This document shows, piece after piece, positions 59,060 to 64,000 of a DNA stretch of 64,000 nt (position 1 is its first letter; the number at the start of each line of letters is the position of its first letter). The translations under genes and the position numbers were made by a program. Under the pieces are notes generated by a model. It was not told the DNA's origin. It was given only the letters and a program-made list of their open reading frames with translations, and ran no database searches. The DNA is from Physella acuta (Eukaryota > Mollusca > Gastropoda > Physidae): positions 499,001 through 563,000 of the forward strand of contig NW_026731916.1 of the NCBI RefSeq assembly GCF_028476545.1. The letters run 5' to 3'.

Positions 59060-59538
59060 ACGGTCAAAGCCCGAAATGCCGCCAAAGCTCGCATTGGCCG
59101 GCTCTCTTGGCCAAAGCCCAAAGAACTTAGCACTAAAAGTGTATTTCGTACTGTGACGTACTGGCCAATGTTGTATCTAGACTAAGTTATGATCGGATTT
59201 TCATTATTCTGAGTGGTTTCATTGTAAGGTATTGTTTACCTCTTGTTTGTATATCATTCTATACCAGTTTATTCTCAGTTACCAGGATCATTCAACCAAA
59301 TTCATTTATTGAGAGCAGAAAAAATTGCTTACCAGCTGCTGGATATCTTCACGGTTATTGGTCGGTCGTCCCTAGCCAGATAATCTTCTAATTCAGACTT
59401 TAGCCGGTCGTCCATGGCCAGTCCGCGGATACGCCGGCCAAAGCCCAAATTCAAGTGAAGTTTTGGACATTGACCGGTCAATGGGAGGCGATATTGGCCA
59501 ATGCGCGCATTGGCCGACCTGGGGCTTTGACCGTAACA
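59055..59538. mobile_element. MITE with TGTTACGG ends, possibly Ginger-related
   Basis: Inverted termini TGTTACGGTCAAAGCCC on both sides. Subterminal GGCCAAAGCCCAAA occurs near both ends. On the minus strand a short frame reads MDDRLKSELEDYLARDDRP then ITVKIS, which faintly resembles the N-terminus of Ginger/KRBA2-type integrases. No target duplication found; the left flank is a TA run. Superfamily uncertain. Confidence 0.6.
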
Positions 59539-59974
59539 AATGTACATCGTCTCATTCCCAACATTCAGTAATACTTTGTACATCGTCCCATTCCATACAT
59601 TCCATTAATTCTAGAACAACACTAAAAAGAATGGAATCTTATGAACCTAGAATTTAATTGTTTTTTTAAATTTCTGTTGATTAGAAATTTAGTTTTAGTA
59701 AGAACATTTTTTTATAATATATATAAACTGACTTGAGCTCTTGATGAATTAAAAAAAACAATTCCATTACTTATGTGTTGTTTTTTTTTAATTTAATTTT
59801 TATTTTAACTGATTATGCTAGTATAAATAAAAACTAAGTTTAGTCACATGAATAATTAATATGCTAAGGGTTATCAATGTGAAATTTAGTTTTAATTTGA
59901 GTTTTGAAATGCATGTAGTCTTAATTATAGCTCTTGTTGACTTGAATAAATATGGACTTTTTTTTTCCTTACAG
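59539..59974. other. Spacer and intron sequence
   Basis: A short repeat TGTACATCGTC.CATTCC occurs twice (59,540-59,600). AT-rich intron-like sequence leads into the acceptor TTTTTTTTCCTTACAG. Confidence 0.5.
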
Positions 59975-60744
59975 CCGATATGTACTAGAAGCTACTGACG
60001 GTATATTTGATCTCGGTAGAGTGAAAAGGGACTTAACTCTATGTAACTTGTGCCTGTTTGATCAAGGGAGTTAAGACGGTGGGAAAGGTTTAGAAATCTA
60101 GTCATTGCACTATATAGTATTTATTTGTGTAAATTGTATAGTTTTACAAGTAACAATTTTTTTTTAAATATTTATCCTGTTATTATAATTAATTAGTTTT
60201 TACCATTTTTACGCTGTCATGTAAAATAACAGCTTTAGGTATATCTAATCGACCAATCGTTTTAGTAATATACTTCTGTTTTAAATATATTAACTGATAT
60301 TTCGGCTATAATCTAGCAACAGATCTTACGCAAACCTAATTAGGTAATAATGTATTATTTAAACTAGATGAAATTCGTGAAGCGTTCGACATTGTTTAAA
60401 AAAAAACAAGATAAATGGCCCCACTGAAGACGAAATGCTTCGGGCATAACATTTTCTAAATTACAACTAAAATAAGTACAGCAACTTCAAATATAACCGG
60501 AAACGAAAAATTTCATTGAAAACTGATTTTTATCCAGAATAGGCATTTTAACCGGATTTAACCTTGATCTACACGTAGTTACTGCACATAGATACTAGAT
60601 ACAGTCGTAGTCATACCCCTAAACCTTGACAAAAGTCGCATTTAGAGTTTATTTCAGGCAACTCTTCAGGAGGGTAGAAAGCAAAACAAAATGTATCTCT
60701 AATCAAGACCTGGTTCCTACGTTTGTTCGCTAAACTTCAATCAT

Positions 60745-60845
60745 GCAGATGGTGTTTCTTTCAGAATTTTTTTTCTCGAGTCTCGGAGGGGGAGGGGGGG
60801 AGGGGAAGGGCACTTGAAATTTTCAAAGAGGGGGCGAACTCAATA
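60745..60845. mobile_element. Worn end of the G-rich hAT MITE family
   Basis: GTGTTTCTTTCAGAATTTTT then CTCGGAGGGGGAGGGGG, matching the start of 29,519. The other end is not visible. Confidence 0.5.
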
Positions 60846-60934
60846 TTTGATAGAAGGCAGAGAATTAGCAGGCTGAAATCGGAGTAAATGGCCTCAATGG
60901 CGCATAACCAGTTGACACGTAATCCTTAAGTTTG

Positions 60935-61405
60935 ATGGAAGCATGGTCGAGTCGGCATAGCTCATGATTGATAAATTTGAAAAAAGTCTCGAGTTCAAAC
61001 CCTTTGGCAGATAAGGCTCGATACCTCCCAACACTAAAAATTAAGAACGAAGAAGAAGATCTTTTACCTACATGTGAAATTTCATGTAAATTTTAAGGCT
61101 TTTGAAAAATTAAAAAGAGAATAAGTTCCACCTCCGGTTACCGGAAATCTATGAAAAGTTGATACAGAACTACACATTTAATATAATACTTATATATGGA
61201 ATTTCATCAACCTAGCTGTAATGGTACTCAAGTTATCGTGTTTTTAGACACACATACACTCACACACAGACAGACATACGGACATGATTGCAAAACTATA
61301 TTTTCCGAATCTGGGAGGTGTAAAAGGTCGAGATTATTAAAAATCTTGATTTTTTTTGCCCAATTAACTTCTATATACTTCGTATACGAGAAAGTAAAAA
61401 AAAGT
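60935..61405 (+). mobile_element. tRNA-derived SINE with LINE-type tail
   Basis: Head with A-box-like ATGGTCGAGTCGG and B-box-like GAGTTCAAACCC, then a unique body. A tail follows: ACAGACAGACATACGGACAT, GGTGTAAAAGGTCGAGATTA and TACTTCGTATACGAGAAAGT, ending in A. The tail matches the minus-strand retroelement tail at 44,160-44,300, the tail-sharing expected of a SINE and its driving LINE. Lies in the intron between SLC6 exons a and b. Confidence 0.7.
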
Positions 61406-61663
61406 TTAAGTAATTAAAAATGGATAAACAATATTGTCTATATCCCGCGTTGCCATCTATCGTAGTTTAATATAAGAATATTCGAGAAAGTTTAAGGGAG
61501 ATCACTCCCGGTTTATTTTGTCATATTACTCTATCCGATAATATATAAGGCTGACCAATAATATATTGTCATTTCTGACAGACTATTTATGTACGGCCCA
61601 TCCCGCAAGACTACGTAAATAGCATATGGCATGGCAGACTGACTAAGCAGCTTTCGTCTATCA

Positions 61664-61905
61664 TGGCATGCTGTCTAATTATCTGCAGTCTCTAAATAAA
61701 CCTGTCTAATTACCTGCAGTCTCTAAATAAACCTGTCTAAATACCTGCAGTCTCTAAATAAACCTGTCTAATTACCTGCAGTCTCTAAATAAACCTGTCT
61801 AAATACCTGCAGTCTCTAAATAAACCTGTCTAATTACCTGCAGTCTCTAAATAAACCTGTCTAATTACCTGCAGTCTCTAAATAAACCTGCCTAAATACC
61901 TGTCG
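61664..61905 (+). repeat. 31-bp minisatellite upstream of SLC6 exon b
   Basis: About seven and a half units on CTAATTACCTGCAGTCTCTA plus AATAAACCTGT, alternating CTAATTA and CTAAATA. It starts behind CATGGCATGCTGTCTAA, a near copy of the exon b acceptor edge CATGGCAGGCTGTCTAC at 61,911. Confidence 0.92.
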
Positions 61906-62071
61906 TCTATCATGGCAGGCTGTCTACTTTTTCGCCCTGTTTCCCTACGTTCTGATGACAGTCCTGCTGGTCAGGGGCGTCACCCTGGACGGTGCCAAGA
62001 AAGGAATCGATTACTACCTGACGCCCGATACTTCCAAGCTGAAAGAAGCAAAGGTATTTATATTGTTAAAC

Positions 62072-62277
62072 CAGAGGCGTAGCGACCCCTCCCGGCGCCC
62101 GGGGACAAACTTTCGATTTGCACCCCCACCTCGAACGTTTTATTTGCACCCCCCCCCCCCCCACCCTCAAACTTTCAATTTGGCGCCCCCCCTAAGGTCG
62201 GCGCCCGGGGACATATGTCACCCCCCCCCCCCGCTTCCCCCCCCCCCCCCCCCCCCCCCGCCACCGCTACGCATCTG
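62072..62277. mobile_element. hAT-type MITE, related to 1,617
   Basis: Ends CAGAGGCGTAGCG and, in complement, CAGATGCGTAGCG. The interior has CAAACTTTCGATTTGCACCC and very long C runs. A likely duplication is TTAAACCA / TTATACCA with one mismatch. It lies directly behind the exon b donor repeat. Confidence 0.75.
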
Positions 62278-62287
62278 TTATACCAAT

Positions 62288-62341
62288 AAGGGGATCGATT
62301 ACTAACTGACGCCTGATACATCAAATCTGAAAGAAGCAAAG
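62288..62341 (+). pseudogene. Partial duplicate of SLC6 exon b (3' end)
   Basis: Repeats the last 18 codons of exon b: KGIDY, stop, LTPDTSNLKEAK, then donor GTAGGC. The in-frame TAA rules out use as an alternative exon. Confidence 0.85.
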
Positions 62342-63173
62342 GTAGGCCCTATTTTATAGTTAAAAGTAACAAATATATTTATATGGTTGACAGAAGAAAA
62401 GGTATTTATAGTGTTGACAGAAGCAAAGGAATATATATTTTTGGCAGAAGCAAAGGTATGTATATTGTTAAAAGCTGAAATATGCAACGGTAATTATATT
62501 GTTGAAAGAAGCAGTGGTAATTTTAGTGTTAAAAGAATCAGAGGTATTTATATTATTGAAAGAAGTATAGGTATGCCTATTGTTGTATTGATTTATTTTG
62601 TTCATATGGTGAAATAATAAAGAAACAACTGACTCCATTGCATTTAAAAATTGCAAGTAGTCATGGTACTTAAACACCATAATATTTTAACGCAAAAAGG
62701 GAAAACATTACAGTACTAAAGATCCTACCTACAAATGTAAGGCTAATAAATAAGAATCGTAGTCGGTCATTAAATATTTCTTTATTCAGCTTTAAAGTTA
62801 GAGAAAACAATACATATTTATAGTTATTCTAAGTTTTGTTGCTAATTGTCGTTTAAGTTAAAATACACATTATGTTTTCTTGTGAATTCGTATAATAAGC
62901 ATGTCTTTCGAATGATTTCTTAAATAAAGACTATGAACGATAACTCTTTTAAATTACACTCAGTTAAAATAAATGTGTTAATTCCCCTCTTAAACGATTG
63001 ATATAAAATATAAACTTTTCTAATATGTCTACACTTGGATCATACAACATCTCCACAATGATAGATACAATATTTTCTAACATGTAAAAAATGGGATCAT
63101 ACAACAACTCCACATGTATGGAAGGCCGCAGCGTCCCAGATTTTCTTTTCCCTCAGCTGTTGTACCGGAAGTT

Positions 63174-63650
63174 TAGCAGTTACAACAAATTCAATAACAA
63201 TGTCCTCAGGTATAACAAATTCAATAACAACGTCCTCAGGTATAACAAATTCTATAAGAACGTCCTCAGGTATAACAAATTCAATAACAATGTCCAGTTA
63301 CAACAAATTCAAAATCAACGTCCTCAGGTATAACAAATTCAATTACAATGTCCTCAGGTATAACAAATTCAAAAAAAATGTCCTCAGGTATAACAAATTC
63401 TATAACAAAGTCCTCAGGTATAACAAATTCAATAACAATGTCCTCAGGATAACAAATTCAATAACAACGTCCTCATGTATAACAAATTCAATAACAACGT
63501 CCTCGGGTATAACAAATTCAATAACAATGTCCTCAGGTATAACAAATTCAATAGCAACGTCCTCAGGTATAACAAATTCAATAACAACGTCCTCAGGTAT
63601 AACAAATTCAATATCAACGTCCTCAGGTATAACAAATTCAATAACAATGC
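63174..63650 (+). repeat. 30-bp minisatellite copied from the exon c end and donor
   Basis: About 16 units on GTATAACAAATTCAATAACA plus ACGTCCTCAG. The first unit is the SLC6 coding segment for YNKFNNNVLR plus its CAG/GT border. Thirty bases is ten codons, so the peptide repeats in frame, and a CAG-GTATAA donor recurs in most units. One unit lacks a base (about 63,448). Confidence 0.93.
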
Positions 63651-63804
63651 CTTTTTTGTTTTTTTTGGTAATAATCTATTGCAAAAGTCGTATTTATCTC
63701 TGTTCTAACAATGTTAAATTACATGTAGTGATACTGTTCTAATTAAGTCAAACCATAATTTGTAAGTATTACCAAGTTGAACATGTGCTTATATTATTCA
63801 TAAC
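63651..63804. other. AT-rich intron-like sequence
   Basis: Nothing recognised beyond a T run after the minisatellite. Confidence 0.5.
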
Positions 63805-63855
63805 TACCAATAGTCTATCATGACAAGATGTCTACTTTTTCGCCTTGTTCATTAT
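63805..63855 (+). repeat. Duplicate of the SLC6 exon b start
   Basis: TCTATCATGACAAGATGTCT then ACTTTTTCGCCTTGTTC matches the 61,908-61,940 acceptor edge and first codons, but the AG border has changed and the match ends after about 40 bases. Confidence 0.75.
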
Positions 63856-64000
63856 CCATTTATTGAAACTTAAAGATTTTTACATAAAAATTAATATATA
63901 GACTCTGCTAGAAAACACTATGTTATTATTTTAAACTTTATAATAACTAACGTTGACATTGAAATGTTCAGTAAGGAACGAAAACGAAAGTAGATGAGGA
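63856..64000. other. AT-rich window end
   Basis: Nothing recognised. Confidence 0.5.

Larger units (their letters stand above)
62030..62595 (+). repeat. Tandem repeat of about 27 bp copied from the exon b donor
   Basis: Units resemble GAAAGAAGCAAAGGTATTTA plus TATTGTT: the last codons of exon b plus its GT donor. One is the true exon end (62,041), one the partial exon copy (62,331), and about six more diverged units follow at 62,385-62,590. Several keep AAAGGTA or GAGGTA donors. A hAT MITE separates the first from the rest. Confidence 0.8.
59975..63209 (+). pseudogene. SLC6 Na/Cl-dependent neurotransmitter transporter, three decayed exons
   Basis: SLC6 proteins are 12-helix membrane symporters for GABA, glycine, monoamines and similar solutes. 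Exon a (59,975-60,087), behind CCTTACAG, reads RYVLEATDGIFDLG and LTLCNL. It then lacks roughly 27 bases of the next helix, shifts frame, and resumes LIKGVKTVGK before donor GTTTAG. Exon b (61,919-62,053; 135 bases, the usual size) is intact: [42 protein letters not shown], donor GTATTT. Exon c (63,116-63,209) reads VWKAAASQIFFSLS, shifts frame, then SSYNKFNNNVLR and GTATAA; its acceptor AG is missing. Order and phase match a single gene. Damage in a and c argues for a pseudogene. Further exons were not seen on either side. The subfamily cannot be chosen. Confidence 0.85.

Noticed and set aside
58711-59133. Ile-Tyr repeat ORFs
   Set aside because: TA microsatellite translation.
61955-62305. 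116-codon ORF with a proline-rich tail as a gene
   Set aside because: Its first part is SLC6 exon b; the tail is read-through into the C runs of a hAT MITE past a good donor.
63174-63650. CRISPR-like array (30-bp repeats)
   Set aside because: Units are contiguous without spacers, derive from an SLC6 exon, and the DNA is eukaryotic.

Overview
This is a eukaryotic, AT-rich, repeat-dominated window that looks molluscan, most likely gastropod. Three host gene families point that way: an intron-containing chymotrypsin-fold peptidase of unnamed type, a GIMAP/AIG1-like GTPase, and an SLC6 neurotransmitter-transporter remnant. The transposon mix also fits: Helitrons, hAT and piggyBac-like MITEs, tRNA-derived SINEs, CR1-like LINE tails and an LTR element. 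So do interstitial TTAGGG arrays and the recurrent motif TTACTTCCCTT. Species cannot be told. There are no operons and no bacterial features. Only one gene looks intact, the peptidase at 24.76-26.29 kb on the minus strand. The other host coding material is pseudogenic: a TRMT112 retrocopy, a GIMAP copy, a peptidase fragment and SLC6 exons.

Layout. 0-0.6 kb: a duplicated repeat around a Helitron-like end. 0.6-20.75 kb: an old array of units of about 2 kb, joined at a short palindromic hinge. Units run forward to about 11.4 kb and in reverse from about 12.6 kb, so the array is one large imperfect inverted repeat around a unique centre. Later insertions sit in it: a hAT MITE, a piggyBac-like MITE that carries a 1.3-kb minisatellite, a LINE tail, a TRMT112 retrocopy, a SINE and a 1.5-kb Helitron. 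20.75-24.7 kb: mostly featureless, with SINE pieces. 24.7-26.3 kb: the peptidase gene. 27.5-29.06 kb: a CTAGAT-rich domain holding a MITE with degenerate telomere-like repeats. 33.0-33.85 kb: the GIMAP pseudogene, with its splice-acceptor region tandemly repeated. 34.8-39.96 kb: three tandem units of about 2.04 kb, two of them nearly identical, with TTAGGG arrays and hAT MITEs.

43.19-44.0 kb: a degenerate peptidase paralogue followed by a tandem repeat. 44.2-48.5 kb: an LTR retrotransposon fossil with target duplication CTAAG, sitting inside an older gag-like retroelement. 48.8-53.4 kb: three direct units and one inverted unit, each with a tRNA-His-like gene and an almost perfect 129-bp hairpin whose arms change together. 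53.8-54.75 kb: a pyrimidine minisatellite. 56.5-57.83 kb: a second Helitron inside TA repeats. 59.06-59.54 kb: a MITE. 59.97-63.85 kb: three consecutive decayed SLC6 exons, with minisatellites that begin at exon boundaries and copy splice sites.

The genes do not form a pathway. Two themes link the regions. First, nested insertions can be ordered in time from empty sites and target duplications inside the window. Second, minisatellites repeatedly overlap exon edges of decaying genes (GIMAP, peptidase paralogue, SLC6). All calls rest on reading sequence by eye; no alignment or database search was run.
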